The notes: generated from the sequence alone by a model not told the origin. 64,000 nt of DNA from an uncultured beta proteobacterium (GCA_903845935.1 CAIMZI010000037.1:124001-188000), one strand, 5' to 3'. Shown: positions 11,528 through 20,053, numbered from the stretch's first letter. Numbers and translations are program-made.

Positions 11528-12058
11528 CTACTCAATCGCAATCTGTTTAGTCTCTGGCTTGGGCGCACCGGGTTTTTTGGGTAGTTCGAGGGTGAGCACA
11601 CCGTCGGCATATTTACCCGTGGCCTTGTCTTCGTCCACTTCGTTTTTCAGCGTGAAGCTGCGCGACATTTGCCCATAGTGCCGTTCGTTGAATAGCACCT
11701 TGCCGCCCTTGCTGTCGGTGGAGCCTTGGATGGTGGCCTCAATGCTAACCACGTTTCCGTCGACGCTGACGCTGATGTCTTCCTTCTTTACACCGGGCAG
11801 GTCGGCATGTACCTTGTAGGCGCCATTTTTCTCAACTATCTCCACATGCATCAAGCCATTATTCGTGCGCATGGCATCGGAAAAATGGCGCGCCATGGTA
11901 TCTAACTGCTGTTCAAAGGCCGAGTCCAGAAAGCCTAGATTCGGGCGGAACATACCGTCAAAAAAGCCATCGTCCAGTCGCCAAGGCTGTGCCAATTGGC
12001 GAAACACGCTTTGAAAAGCCTCGGGTACGTTGGCCGGTAGGGTAGTGAGTCGGGTCAT
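11528..12058 (-). CDS. Small heat-shock protein, Hsp20 family
   Basis: The 176-residue chaperone has the alpha-crystallin domain (about 75-165) with YKVHADLPGVKKEDISV and the C-terminal GVLTLELPKK. The IxI-type tail KQIAIE is seen at the very end. Family members hold unfolding proteins in soluble form under stress. ATG 12058 with GAAGGATTTACC upstream is chosen over a longer frame. A 20-base hairpin lies in its leader. Confidence 0.94.
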   Translation of the reverse strand: MTRLTTLPANVPEAFQSVFRQLAQPWRLDDGFFDGMFRPNLGFLDSAFEQQLDTMARHFSDAMRTNNGLMHVEIVEKNGAYKVHADLPGVKKEDISVSVDGNVVSIEATIQGSTDSKGGKVLFNERHYGQMSRSFTLKNEVDEDKATGKYADGVLTLELPKKPGAPKPETKQIAIE

Positions 12059-12079
12059 GGTAAATCCTTCAGGGTTAAT

Positions 12080-12099
12080 GCCGCAGAAGGGTCTGCGGC
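12080..12099 (-). other. Leader hairpin upstream of hsp20
   Basis: GCCGCAGA and TCTGCGGC form a perfect 8-bp stem with a 4-base loop, ending 22 bases before the hsp20 ATG. Small heat-shock genes often carry RNA thermometers in their leaders. This stem does not itself cover the ribosome site, so a thermometer role is only a possibility. Confidence 0.4.
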
Positions 12100-12133
12100 G
12101 TCGTTCCATTTTTTCGAATTCCCGTCCATCGCG

Positions 12134-12151
12134 AATTGCGAATTCGCAATT
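12134..12151. promoter_or_regulatory. 18-bp perfect palindrome between hsp20 and lemA
   Basis: AATTGCGAATTCGCAATT is fully self-complementary and lies between the divergent hsp20 and lemA genes. It is extended on both sides by further GCGAA units, making an AT-GC patterned array. It looks like an operator for a dimeric regulator; it does not resemble CIRCE. Confidence 0.5.
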
Positions 12152-12217
12152 GCGAAGGCTCTGGGAAAAATAGTATGAAGCAATCTAGGGAGCGAACAAT
12201 CTCACGGAGTGTTCGTT

Positions 12218-12823
12218 ATGCGCACGCTTCTTCTCCTATTCATGGCACTGGTCGCGATGGGCTTGTCGGGCTGCGGCTACAACCGGTTTCAAAGTAGCGA
12301 CGAGCAGATCAAGGCAAGTTGGTCCGAGGTGTTAAACCAGTACCAGCGTCGTGCCGACCTGGTGCCCAATCTGGTGAGAACGGTCAAGGGCGAAACCCAA
12401 TTTGAGCAGCAGACCCTGACGCAGGTGATCGAGGCGCGCGCCCGTGCCACGTCCATCCAGGCCACGCCGGAACTGGCGAGTGACGCCCGGGCCTTCCAGA
12501 AGTTCCAACAGGCTCAGGGTCAACTGAGCGGCGCTTTGTCCAGGTTGCTGGTAGTGTCGGAAAACTATCCGAATCTCAAGGCCAACCAGCCCTTCCGCGA
12601 TCTGCAGGCGCAACTCGAAGGCACGGAGAACCGCATCACGGTGGCACGCAAGCGCTATATCGAGGCGGCGCGTTCCTCCCCTACCAACATCACCGCCATC
12701 TGCTTTGGCTACAAACCCAAGGCCAACTTCACGGTGGAAAACGAGAAAGAAATTTCCAGGCCGCCTGTTGTGAGCTTTGAAGCCACGCCACCCAGGGGAT
12801 CCGCGTCCGGCGTTGCTCCATGA
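12218..12823 (+). CDS. lemA: LemA-family lipoprotein with a small internal deletion
   Basis: The 201-residue protein has a lipoprotein signal (LSGCGYN, lipobox Cys near residue 19) and the LemA core of long helices (IKASWSEVLNQYQRRADLVPNLV). Near residue 150 the usual run between the YIEA helix and the PTN turn is shortened by about seven residues compared with the family, giving RYIEAARSSPTN, in frame. ATG 12218 is chosen because GGAG lies 8 bases upstream. Function of LemA is unclear; it is usually followed by TPM-domain genes, as here. The deletion and the broken neighbours suggest decay. Confidence 0.85.
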   Translation: MRTLLLLFMALVAMGLSGCGYNRFQSSDEQIKASWSEVLNQYQRRADLVPNLVRTVKGETQFEQQTLTQVIEARARATSIQATPELASDARAFQKFQQAQGQLSGALSRLLVVSENYPNLKANQPFRDLQAQLEGTENRITVARKRYIEAARSSPTNITAICFGYKPKANFTVENEKEISRPPVVSFEATPPRGSASGVAP

Positions 12824-13164
12824 TGGTTCTGTCAGTGCTGCGGCGCGCCCTGCGCATCGAGGTGGGCTATGGGCTGGAGGGCGCACTGTCTGACGTCACC
12901 AGCAAGCGCATCATTGAAGAGACCATACTGCCGCATTTCAAGCAGAATGACTATTTCGGCGGCCTGCAGACCGGCCTGATGCAGATGATGCAGGTGGTGG
13001 ATGGAGAGTCGCTGCCGTCCGTAACTGTGCCTGCGGCCGACATATTGGAGAGCCTGCGGCAATTCGGTCCGGTGCTGTTCATCCTAGTCTTGGTGCTGCT
13101 TGCCGCACTGGCCGGCATTTATGGTGGTGGTCGAGGCGGCGGTGGCGCCTCGGGACAGTGGTGA
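12820..13164 (+). pseudogene. Truncated TPM-domain membrane protein (YgcG-like)
   Basis: This 114-codon frame begins ATGATG, overlapping the lemA stop, and goes straight into the second half of a TPM domain (ALRIEVGYGLEGALSD). A hydrophobic segment (about 86-105) and a Gly-rich tail follow. Full-length relatives have a signal peptide and about 130 more residues ahead of this point. The start codon appears kept and the 5' half deleted. Since the export signal is gone, the product is unlikely to work. Confidence 0.75.
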
Positions 13165-13166
13165 GC

Positions 13167-13599
13167 ATGCAATTTCCCCGCATCATCAAGCATCTGCTTT
13201 ATCCGGACTGGCGGATTCGCAATGCCTTTCCCCCGGCCTGTCAAACGCCATTGCCGAGGCCATTCAAGCGAGCGAAAGAGTGCATTCCGGAGAAATCCGT
13301 TTTGCCATCGAAGGCGCTCTCGATGGATTGCCTCTGTGGCGGGGCCAGGCCGCGCGTGAACGGGCCATTGACTTGTTTTCGCAGCTGCGGGTCTGGGATA
13401 CTGAGCACAACAATGGCGTGCTGATCTATCTGCTGCTGGCCGATAAGGCGGTAGAGATTGTGGCCGATCGGGGCATCAACGCCCGTGCCAGTAGGCCCAC
13501 TTGGAATGCCATCTGCCAGCGGCGTTTGCCAGATCGAATTTTCAGGCCGGAGCGGTCCATGGCGTCGACGCTCTGAGCCAAACTCTGCGCGATCATTAG
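13167..13599 (+). pseudogene. Frameshifted TPM-domain protein
   Basis: The gene starts with ATG 13167 as MQFPRIIKHLLYPDWRIRNAFPP, then must change frame near 13230-13245, at a run of five C, to continue as LSNAIAEAIQASERVHSGEIRF and DTEHNNGVLIYLLLADK. A second change near 13515-13540 is needed to reach FQAGAVHGVDALSQTLRDH and the stop at 13597-13599. With both repaired it is a normal-length cytosolic TPM protein of the lemA-TPM-TPM cluster. Two sequencing errors are the alternative, but decay in both neighbours argues for a real pseudogene. Confidence 0.8.
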
Positions 13600-13643
13600 G
13601 CAACAGCACCAGGCACCATCCAAGTCAAGAGGAGTGCAAAAGC

Positions 13644-13856
13644 CTAATAGCTCGCGTCAGAGCTATAGTCTTTTGCCGAAAGGGGCATGTGCTTTTCATG
13701 AAATGAGTGTCTCACCGCAACCACGGCAATGCGTATGGCCTTGTTACGCTCGACGCCGTTATGCGCCAGCCTCCTTGCAATCATCATGGCTTCAAAGCGC
13801 TCCGCCTCTCCAATATCTTTCATGGGTTTCTCAAAATCGCCTTCAACAAATTCCAT
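13644..13856 (-). CDS. Small conserved-looking protein, 70 aa
   Basis: The protein begins MEFVEGDFEKPMKDIG and contains ARRLAHNGVERNKAIRIAVV. It resembles a family of short proteins with the layout D-x-P-x-SMK ... AIEIAN-LL--G--E--AIRIAIA, whose function is unknown to me. ATG 13856 has GGAGACCTGACT upstream; a longer in-frame start lacks a ribosome site. It lies alone on the minus strand between the TPM pseudogene and the DUF3300 gene. Confidence 0.65.
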   Translation of the reverse strand: MEFVEGDFEKPMKDIGEAERFEAMMIARRLAHNGVERNKAIRIAVVAVRHSFHEKHMPLSAKDYSSDASY

Positions 13857-13974
13857 AGTCAGGTCTCCAATGCTTGAATTTGCTTTCTCAAGCACCGCCT
13901 GCGCTTGACAATGCGCAAGGCCAAGTCCGCGCAGTGCCATTCAATGGCGTCATGTTGTTTGAACCTTATTCGCC

Positions 13975-15144
13975 ATGAAAAGTCTTTCATGCCATATGCG
14001 GGCCGCGTGTGCCTTATTTCTGGCACTGCTCATATGGGTGCCGGCAACATCGGCTTGGCCCCAGGACGCACCAGCCTTCAGCCAGCAGGAGTTGGATCAG
14101 ATGTTGGCGCCGGTCGCTCTGTATCCCGACGGTTTGCTGTCGCAGATTCTGATGGCGGCAAGCTATCCACTGGAAGTAGTTGAGGCGCAGCGATGGAGCT
14201 TGGCCAACCCTTCGGTTACGGGCAGCGCGGCGGTACAGGCCGTTGACCAAAACAATTGGGATCCGAGCGTCAAGTCGCTGCTTGCTTTCCCCCGAATCTT
14301 GCAAACCATGAGCTCCAAGCTGGACTGGACCCGGCGTCTGGGGGATGCCTTCCTTGGGCAGCAGCAACAGGTAATGGACACCATTCAGTCACTGCGCCAA
14401 AAGGCCTATGCGGCAGGTAATTTGGTATCCAATGCGCAGGACCGGGTGACGGTGGTGGACGGCCAGATCACCGTGTTGCCGATCGATCCGCAAATTGTCT
14501 ACGCACCCAATTACGACCCTGCTGTGGTTTATGGGCCGTGGTGGTGGCCGCAGTATCCGCCCATAGCATGGGCACCCTGGCCTGGCTATACATATATTGA
14601 TGGCTTTGGTCCGGGTTTTATGTGGGGTGCTGGCGTGGTGCTTGCGGCTGACTTTTTATTCGGGTCCTTTGATTGGAATGCGCACCATGTCAATGTCAAC
14701 TATGACCACTTCCATGATGGTGGCACGCACCACGGGGGTGTAGCCCCTTGGGAACACAACCCCAAGCATCGCCAGGGAGTGGAGTACCGCCAGCCTGGTC
14801 CGCATGCTCCCTTGACTGCGCCGCTAGCCTTACCGCCAGAACGTCGGGAATATCGCGGCTTTCAGGCTGCGCCCGTCCCGCCCGCAGCACCAGTTGCGCC
14901 TATGGCCAGGCCTTTCGGTCGGACCGTTGTGCCGCCAGCGCGACAACCCTTGGCACCCAAACCCCATGCCTTTGAAAATATTGACCAGGGCCGAGCAGTT
15001 CGTGATTTCAGCGCCAGAGGGCAAAACAGTGTGCGTTCCGGCGCTCCACCCAGGGATTCAAGGTGTCCCCCTGGGGGCTGCACGTCGGATGCAGTCCAGC
15101 CTCGAGACGCACCTCAGGGTGGTCGCTTGATTCGCAAACACTAG
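13975..15144 (+). CDS. DUF3300 secreted protein
   Basis: The 389-residue protein has a signal peptide (about 1-28) and the DUF3300 domain (LDQMLAPVALYPDGLLSQILMAASYP, as two joined stretches from residue 40, then YAPNYDPAVVYGPWWWP near 180). The C-terminal third is low in complexity and rich in Pro, Ala, Arg and His. Its function is unknown; it is often next to a DUF2950 gene, as here. The start is uncertain: ATG 13975 has no clear ribosome site, and ATG 13996 is an alternative. Confidence 0.85.
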   Translation: MKSLSCHMRAACALFLALLIWVPATSAWPQDAPAFSQQELDQMLAPVALYPDGLLSQILMAASYPLEVVEAQRWSLANPSVTGSAAVQAVDQNNWDPSVKSLLAFPRILQTMSSKLDWTRRLGDAFLGQQQQVMDTIQSLRQKAYAAGNLVSNAQDRVTVVDGQITVLPIDPQIVYAPNYDPAVVYGPWWWPQYPPIAWAPWPGYTYIDGFGPGFMWGAGVVLAADFLFGSFDWNAHHVNVNYDHFHDGGTHHGGVAPWEHNPKHRQGVEYRQPGPHAPLTAPLALPPERREYRGFQAAPVPPAAPVAPMARPFGRTVVPPARQPLAPKPHAFENIDQGRAVRDFSARGQNSVRSGAPPRDSRCPPGGCTSDAVQPRDAPQGGRLIRKH

Positions 15145-15172
15145 CCATGCCATTCATCACGGAGATTTGACA

Positions 15173-16129
15173 ATGCGAATCTTGGAAGCCAATCGCGACA
15201 TGTGTGGCGGGCGTGTCGGCACTTATCTGGCGGCACTGTTGCTGGCGGCCTACCCTTGCTTTGCGGACGTTCACGCGAAGGATTTTGATACGCCGGATGC
15301 AGCCGTCGCTGCGCTCGCAGAGGCAATCAGATCCAATCATCCATCACCGTTACGATCTATTTTGGGTCCTGGCAGCGGCAAGCTGGTGCACTCCGGCGAC
15401 GCGGTCGAGGACGCACTGGGCCGGCAAAAATTTATTGCCGCCTATGACCAGGCTCACAAGCTGGTCTACAAGGGCGACAGCGTGGCAGAGTTGCAGATCG
15501 GAAGTGGCGCCTGGCCTTTTCCCATTCCGGTGGTCAAGTCTGCCAATGCGCGTTGGCACTTCACTGCGGCAAGCGGGGCCAAGGAAATACTGGCGCGACG
15601 CATAGGAAGAAATGAACTTTCGGCCATGCAAGTGTGTCTGGCAATAATGGATGCCGAACGCGAATACGCACTGCAACACGCCAACACCGCCGGTGTGGGG
15701 GAATATACCCGCCGTTTTAGCAGCAGTCCTGGCACACATGACGGTCTCTACTGGCCCCAGACTACAGGCGAAACACCCAGCCCGCTCGGCCCCTTGCTGG
15801 CCAAGGCGTCGGTCGAAGGCTATGCCGATGTCAAGCCCGGAAGACGCGTGGCTTATCACGGCTATTTTTACAAGATACTCACAGCCCAAGGCGCCAGCGC
15901 AGCGGGCGGCGCCTACGACTATGCGGTCAACGGCAGGCTCATCGGTGGCGTGGCCGTGATGGCCTACCCGGCTCGCTACGGCGCATCCGGTGTAATGAGT
16001 TTCATGGTCGACCAGAATCACACCGTCTACGAAAAGGATATGGGCCGTCACTCGGAATGGGTCACCCGCCAAACCAGGCTGTTTAATCCGGATGCTTCGT
16101 GGAAAGAGGTCTCTGCTGTGCCGCAATGA
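15173..16129 (+). CDS. DUF2950 exported protein
   Basis: The 318-residue protein has a signal peptide after a short basic N-terminus (about 12-33). It continues as FDTPDAAVAALAEAIRSN and later PGRRVAYHGYFYKILTAQG and FMVDQNHTVYEKDMG, all typical of DUF2950. The role is unknown. ATG 15173 follows ACGGAGATTTGACA; the TTG two codons earlier is not needed. It starts 28 bases after the DUF3300 gene and is probably co-transcribed. Confidence 0.86.
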   Translation: MRILEANRDMCGGRVGTYLAALLLAAYPCFADVHAKDFDTPDAAVAALAEAIRSNHPSPLRSILGPGSGKLVHSGDAVEDALGRQKFIAAYDQAHKLVYKGDSVAELQIGSGAWPFPIPVVKSANARWHFTAASGAKEILARRIGRNELSAMQVCLAIMDAEREYALQHANTAGVGEYTRRFSSSPGTHDGLYWPQTTGETPSPLGPLLAKASVEGYADVKPGRRVAYHGYFYKILTAQGASAAGGAYDYAVNGRLIGGVAVMAYPARYGASGVMSFMVDQNHTVYEKDMGRHSEWVTRQTRLFNPDASWKEVSAVPQ

Positions 16130-16221
16130 GCGCTTTTCTCCAACAGCAGCTTCGCCCAGACGCGAGCGCAGTGACAACCGGCCTAGGCTTTCAGTTAGAC
16201 TGAGTAAAAGGAATCATCACC

Positions 16222-16380
16222 ATGGCAGGCGTATTCGGCAAAGATCCCAACATGAAGAAAAGCAATCACGCGGAGCTCGAAAGAGTCAACCTCGAGCGTA
16301 AGCGCAAGCTGGCCGAAGCGGCAGCCAAGTTCACGCAGAAAAAGCCGGTGCTTCCAAGTGTCTTGCCGACTGAAAAGTAG
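16222..16380 (+). CDS. Small basic protein, 52 aa
   Basis: A short frame, MAGVFGKDPNMKKSN to LPSVLPTEK, with a Lys/Arg/Glu-rich helix in the middle (about residues 15-40). It has AAGGAATCATCACC before the ATG and a perfect terminator directly after it. I do not recognise it. The ribosome site, terminator and charged composition support a real gene. Confidence 0.6.
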   Translation: MAGVFGKDPNMKKSNHAELERVNLERKRKLAEAAAKFTQKKPVLPSVLPTEK

Positions 16381-16392
16381 CGTTCACTCGGC

Positions 16393-16421
16393 AAAAAAGC
16401 CTCCCACGTGGAGGCTTTTTT
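16393..16421. terminator. Bidirectional rho-independent terminator
   Basis: A 12-bp perfect stem (A6 GCCTCC with GGAGGC T6) and a 5-base loop CACGT. It has a T tract on one side and an A tract on the other, so it ends both the small basic gene from the left and the LacI-type gene from the right. Confidence 0.9.
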
Positions 16422-16431
16422 TGGTCCTATC

Positions 16432-17478
16432 CTACACATTTTCCGAGGTGTAAATCTCAAATGGCAGGATGTGTGGCCGCCCGAGCACCGGCTCTTGTCC
16501 GGGCTCCAATGCCTGCAGCAGCACACGTACGGCGGTGTCGCAGAGCGCGGCCAGTGGCGTCTGTATCACCAGGTCTATGGTGCCGTCCAGTAGACCCAGG
16601 CGGTGCGCAGGAGTGAGCTCATGGCAGACCAGCACGATGCCGCGTCCCTGGCCTTCCTCGCGCAGGGCCCGCACGATGCCCACGGCGCCGCCACCGGCCG
16701 CGTCGTACAGGCCCAGCAGCTCGGGGTTGCGTTGAAGCAGGCCCAGCGTGGCCTCGTAGGCCATTTGTTCGTCTTCCAAATTCACCTGGGCATCCAGCAC
16801 GCTTAAGTGAGGTGCCTGTTCGCGCAGAGCCGAGCGAAAGGCCATTTCGCTGATCTCCTGGCCCTGGTAGCGGTGACTGCCGACAAAAACGCCCACTACG
16901 CCCTCGCCGCGTGACAGGCGCCGCACGGCCCAGGCGGCGGTACGGCCGCGTTGGCGGTTGTCTATGCTGACGCAACCCAGGCGCTGCGGCGCGCTCAGGT
17001 CGGTCAGCAGGGCCAGCACCGGGTGGTGTTCGGCGTGCAACTGCGCCACTGCTGCATTGACATGCGGGTGATCCAGCGCCACCACGCCCAGGGCGTCACA
17101 GCGTCGGCCCAGCTCCAGCAGTTTTTCGCCAATGGCCAGCGGCTCCAGGTCGTCGACAAATTCGATGATGGCCGTGCTGCGACCGCCGCAGTGGCGCTCC
17201 ACTGCATTACGCAGCGCCTGGGCCAAGGCCTGGTAAAAGGGCGAGGCGCGTTTTTGCAGGCAAAAGCCTAGCCTGTAGCTGGAGCCGCTCGTGGGCAGGC
17301 GCTGGCGCATCACATGCACCGCGTGGTAGCCCAGGCGTTCGGCCGCCTCAATCACGCGCAGGGCCGTGGCTTCGCGCACCGGCAGGCGGCTGTTGAGCAC
17401 GCGGTCCACCGTGGCCGTGCTGACCCCCGCCGCTTGGGCAATGGCCGGAATGGTGATCTTGGCTTTGATTTTGCGCAT
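16432..17478 (-). CDS. LacI-family transcription regulator
   Basis: The 348-residue regulator has an N-terminal LacI HTH (TIPAIAQAAGVSTATVDRVL) and a periplasmic-binding-protein-like ligand domain (about 65-340). ATG 17478 is chosen as the HTH lies right after it; no good ribosome site is visible. It diverges from the MocD-like gene over 137 bases, so it likely controls mocD-mocE in response to a sugar, inositol or inosamine. The ligand is inferred from context. Confidence 0.9.
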   Translation of the reverse strand: MRKIKAKITIPAIAQAAGVSTATVDRVLNSRLPVREATALRVIEAAERLGYHAVHVMRQRLPTSGSSYRLGFCLQKRASPFYQALAQALRNAVERHCGGRSTAIIEFVDDLEPLAIGEKLLELGRRCDALGVVALDHPHVNAAVAQLHAEHHPVLALLTDLSAPQRLGCVSIDNRQRGRTAAWAVRRLSRGEGVVGVFVGSHRYQGQEISEMAFRSALREQAPHLSVLDAQVNLEDEQMAYEATLGLLQRNPELLGLYDAAGGGAVGIVRALREEGQGRGIVLVCHELTPAHRLGLLDGTIDLVIQTPLAALCDTAVRVLLQALEPGQEPVLGRPHILPFEIYTSENV

Positions 17479-17520
17479 GGGCGAGGTCGATCTGCAAGCA
17501 ATGCAAGGGTTTTGAACCCC

Positions 17521-17560
17521 ATTCTGATGGTTTTTGATGTCTTTTGATGCCTTGTGATGG
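17521..17560. repeat. Four tandem 10-bp repeats (nTTnTGATGn) in the lacI-mocD control region
   Basis: Consecutive blocks attctgatgg, tttttgatgt, cttttgatgc and cttgtgatgg each carry TGATG at exactly 10-base steps (17525, 17535, 17545, 17555). One repeat per helical turn places all four on the same DNA face. This is unlike a LacI palindrome and suggests cooperative binding of another factor. A short GAAAA-TAT-TTTTC dyad follows at 17560-17572. Confidence 0.7.
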
Positions 17561-17615
17561 AAAATATTTTTCAAATCGCTACTATCCGTGGAAACCAAAA
17601 CGGAGACAGCGATTC

Positions 17616-18728
17616 ATGAACACTGCCACTGCACAACGGCCCGTTGCCGCCGCCACGATTGCTGCATTTCCCCAGCCGCCCCGCTCGCGCGCCGACTACC
17701 AGCTGATTGGCGGAGCCGGTGAGCGCGCCGCCGCCGCCAAGTTGGTCAACGCCGAATGGTACAAATGCCCGGTGCCGCGCCAACTGATGAAGCAGCTGAT
17801 GCAGCGCGACGATGTCCATGCCATCCGCGACACGGCGCTTTGGTACGCGCTTATCTTGGGATCAGGTGCCCTCTTCGTTTATGGCTGGACCTCGGGCTGG
17901 AGCACCTGGTCTCTGTTTGCCGCCTACTTTGTCTATGCCACCCTGTATTGCGGCCCCGCTGACAGCCGCTGGCACGAGGCCAGCCACGGCACTGCCTTCA
18001 AGACGCGCTGGATCAACGACCTGCTCTACCAATGCGCCTCGTTCCAGGTGCTGCGCCGCCCAACAAAATGGCGCTGGAGCCATGCGCGCCACCACACCGA
18101 CACGCTGGTGACCGGGCGCGATCCCGAGATTGCCGCGCCCCTGCCCATCGACATCGTCGGCACAATGTTCAATGTGTTTGCCATCCAGAATGGTCCCAAG
18201 GAACTGCTGGCCGTGCTGCGCAATGCCACGGGCAGCATCAGCGCCGACGAGAAGACGTTTGTGCCCGAGATGGAGTGGCCAAAGATGGTGCGCGAGGCCC
18301 GAGTCTGGCTGCTGGTATACGCGCTGATCATCGGTACTGCAGCCATGCTGCACAACTGCATGCCGGTGCTGTTGTTGGGCCTGCTGCCTGGCATGCTGGG
18401 CGCCTGGCTGTACAACTACACCGGGCTTACGCAACACGCCGGTCTGCCCGAAAATGTGTTGGATCACCGCCTCAACTGCCGCACCGTTTACATGAACCCG
18501 GTGCTGCGCTTCCTGTACTGGAATATGAACTACCACGTGGAGCACCACATGTTCCCCATGGTGCCTTACCACGCCCTGCCCCGGCTGCACGAAGCTATCA
18601 AGGCCGACTGCCCGCCGCCCTACGCCAGCAGCCTGGCGGCCTGGGCCGAAATCCTGCCCGCCCTGCTGCGCCAGGCCAAAGACACCCAACACTTTGTGCC
18701 CCGACCCGTTCCTGCGCAAGCCGCCTGA
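17616..18728 (+). CDS. MocD-like fatty-acid-desaturase-fold oxygenase
   Basis: The 370-residue membrane di-iron protein has the three histidine boxes HEASH (120-124), HARHH (156-160) and HVEHH (307-311), plus QHAG near residue 275. It has paired membrane segments near 75-110 and 235-270. It is followed by a Rieske ferredoxin of MocE type. In Sinorhizobium, MocD and MocE demethylate the rhizopine 3-O-methyl-scyllo-inosamine; the neighbouring iol genes fit such a role. An acyl-lipid desaturase is the alternative. GGAGACAG precedes the ATG. Confidence 0.8.
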   Translation: MNTATAQRPVAAATIAAFPQPPRSRADYQLIGGAGERAAAAKLVNAEWYKCPVPRQLMKQLMQRDDVHAIRDTALWYALILGSGALFVYGWTSGWSTWSLFAAYFVYATLYCGPADSRWHEASHGTAFKTRWINDLLYQCASFQVLRRPTKWRWSHARHHTDTLVTGRDPEIAAPLPIDIVGTMFNVFAIQNGPKELLAVLRNATGSISADEKTFVPEMEWPKMVREARVWLLVYALIIGTAAMLHNCMPVLLLGLLPGMLGAWLYNYTGLTQHAGLPENVLDHRLNCRTVYMNPVLRFLYWNMNYHVEHHMFPMVPYHALPRLHEAIKADCPPPYASSLAAWAEILPALLRQAKDTQHFVPRPVPAQAA

Positions 18729-18751
18729 AACCATAAACAAGAGACAAGACC

Positions 18752-19063
18752 ATGAGCCAATGGATTAATGCCTGCGCCTTTGACGACATAGACGACGAGG
18801 ACGTGATGCGCTTCGACCATGTTGGCCACAGCTACGCCATCTACCGTTATGAAGACAAGGTCTACGCCACCGACGGCCTGTGCACCCACGAGAAGGTGCA
18901 CCTGTGCGATGGCTTGGTGATGGAGCATGTGATCGAGTGCCCCAAGCACAACGGCCGCTTTGACATCCGCGACGGCCGCGCCCTGGGCGCGCCGGTTTGC
19001 GTCAACCTGAAGACCTACCCGGCGAAGGTGGAGGACGGCAACATCCTGATCCAGGTGGGCTGA
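18752..19063 (+). CDS. MocE-like Rieske [2Fe-2S] ferredoxin
   Basis: The 103-residue ferredoxin has the Rieske ligands Cys44-x-His46 and Cys63-x2-His66 (CTH and CPKH). It lies 23 bases after the MocD-like gene with a GAGACAAGACC ribosome site, so it should be the electron donor for that oxygenase. No ferredoxin reductase (MocF) is present nearby, so one must be supplied from elsewhere. Confidence 0.88.
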   Translation: MSQWINACAFDDIDDEDVMRFDHVGHSYAIYRYEDKVYATDGLCTHEKVHLCDGLVMEHVIECPKHNGRFDIRDGRALGAPVCVNLKTYPAKVEDGNILIQVG

Positions 19064-19088
19064 GTTCCGCAGCGCGGCCAGGCCATGG

Positions 19089-19985
19089 CTACAGCCCGCG
19101 CTGCCAGTCCGCGCGCAGCTGTGCCGATTCCGGTTGCGCGATGGCCTGCGCCACCTGCTGAAGCATCCGGTTCTTCTCTCTACCCAGCACCCCTTTGAGT
19201 ACCAGCCAGTTGGAGGCGTGGTCGCTGCGGAAGACCGTGCGCTGGAGTTCCAGCGCCTGCAGCAACTGCTGCATTTCCACAAACAGCGCCTGTTGATCCA
19301 GCGGCTCCCACTCCGGGTAGTGCTGGCGGAAGCGCTCCTCGCCCTGCGGAAAGCTGACCACCAGCGTGGCCAGAAATTCCGGCTGGGTCAGGTTGGCCAG
19401 CCGCGCCGAGTTGCGCGCGTGCTGCTCCGAATGCACGCGCCCGCCCAGGCCATTGAGCAGCATGACGGAGCGGGTCATGCCGGCCTGGCCCAGCTTGTCG
19501 AGCGCGTCACGCGTGGTCTCAAAGGTTTCGCCCTTGTTGATCTTTTGCAGCACTTCGTCATCGCCCGACTCGGCGCCCACATAGACCAGGGACAGCCCGG
19601 CGGCACGCAGCTCGGTCAGCTCCGCCACCGACTTGTTGCGCACGTTGCGCGGCAGGCAGTAGCTCGAAATGCGCCGCACCTGGGGCAGCTGATCTTTGAT
19701 GGCCTGCAGCAAGGTCATCAGGCGGCGGGTGGACAACACCATGGCATCGCCATCGCCCAGAAATACCCGCTGCACCTGGCCGGGAAACTGCTCGCCGATC
19801 TGGCGCAGCGCATCCAGCGTTTCGTCCGCGTCGCGCAGGGCAAACTTCTTTTGCGGCGCGGTGTACATCTCGCAGTAGGTGCACTGGTTCCAGGAGCAGC
19901 CGTTGGTCACCGGCAGGATCAGGGACTGCGCCTCGCTGGGTGGGCGGAAGACCGGGTTGATGTAGCGGATGGGGATGGTGGTCAA
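19089..19985 (-). CDS. Radical SAM protein of unknown target
   Basis: The 298-residue protein has the radical SAM cluster motif Cys30-x4-Cys35-x2-Cys38 (NGCSWNQCTYCEMY), one residue longer than the classic CX3CX2C but seen in a known subgroup. A SAM-binding GDGDAM follows near residue 78 and GAESGDDEVLQ near residue 137. The start is a TTG at 19985, as a stop lies in frame just upstream and no ATG fits. Its substrate is unknown and no functional tie to the flanking inositol genes is visible. Confidence 0.82.
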   Translation of the reverse strand: MTTIPIRYINPVFRPPSEAQSLILPVTNGCSWNQCTYCEMYTAPQKKFALRDADETLDALRQIGEQFPGQVQRVFLGDGDAMVLSTRRLMTLLQAIKDQLPQVRRISSYCLPRNVRNKSVAELTELRAAGLSLVYVGAESGDDEVLQKINKGETFETTRDALDKLGQAGMTRSVMLLNGLGGRVHSEQHARNSARLANLTQPEFLATLVVSFPQGEERFRQHYPEWEPLDQQALFVEMQQLLQALELQRTVFRSDHASNWLVLKGVLGREKNRMLQQVAQAIAQPESAQLRADWQRGL

Positions 19986-20053
19986 GGGGCTGTCTTCGAT
20001 GTTTCAGGAGTACCTGCATTGTGGACCGCGGCCCAAGCGGTATGCTCAACACC

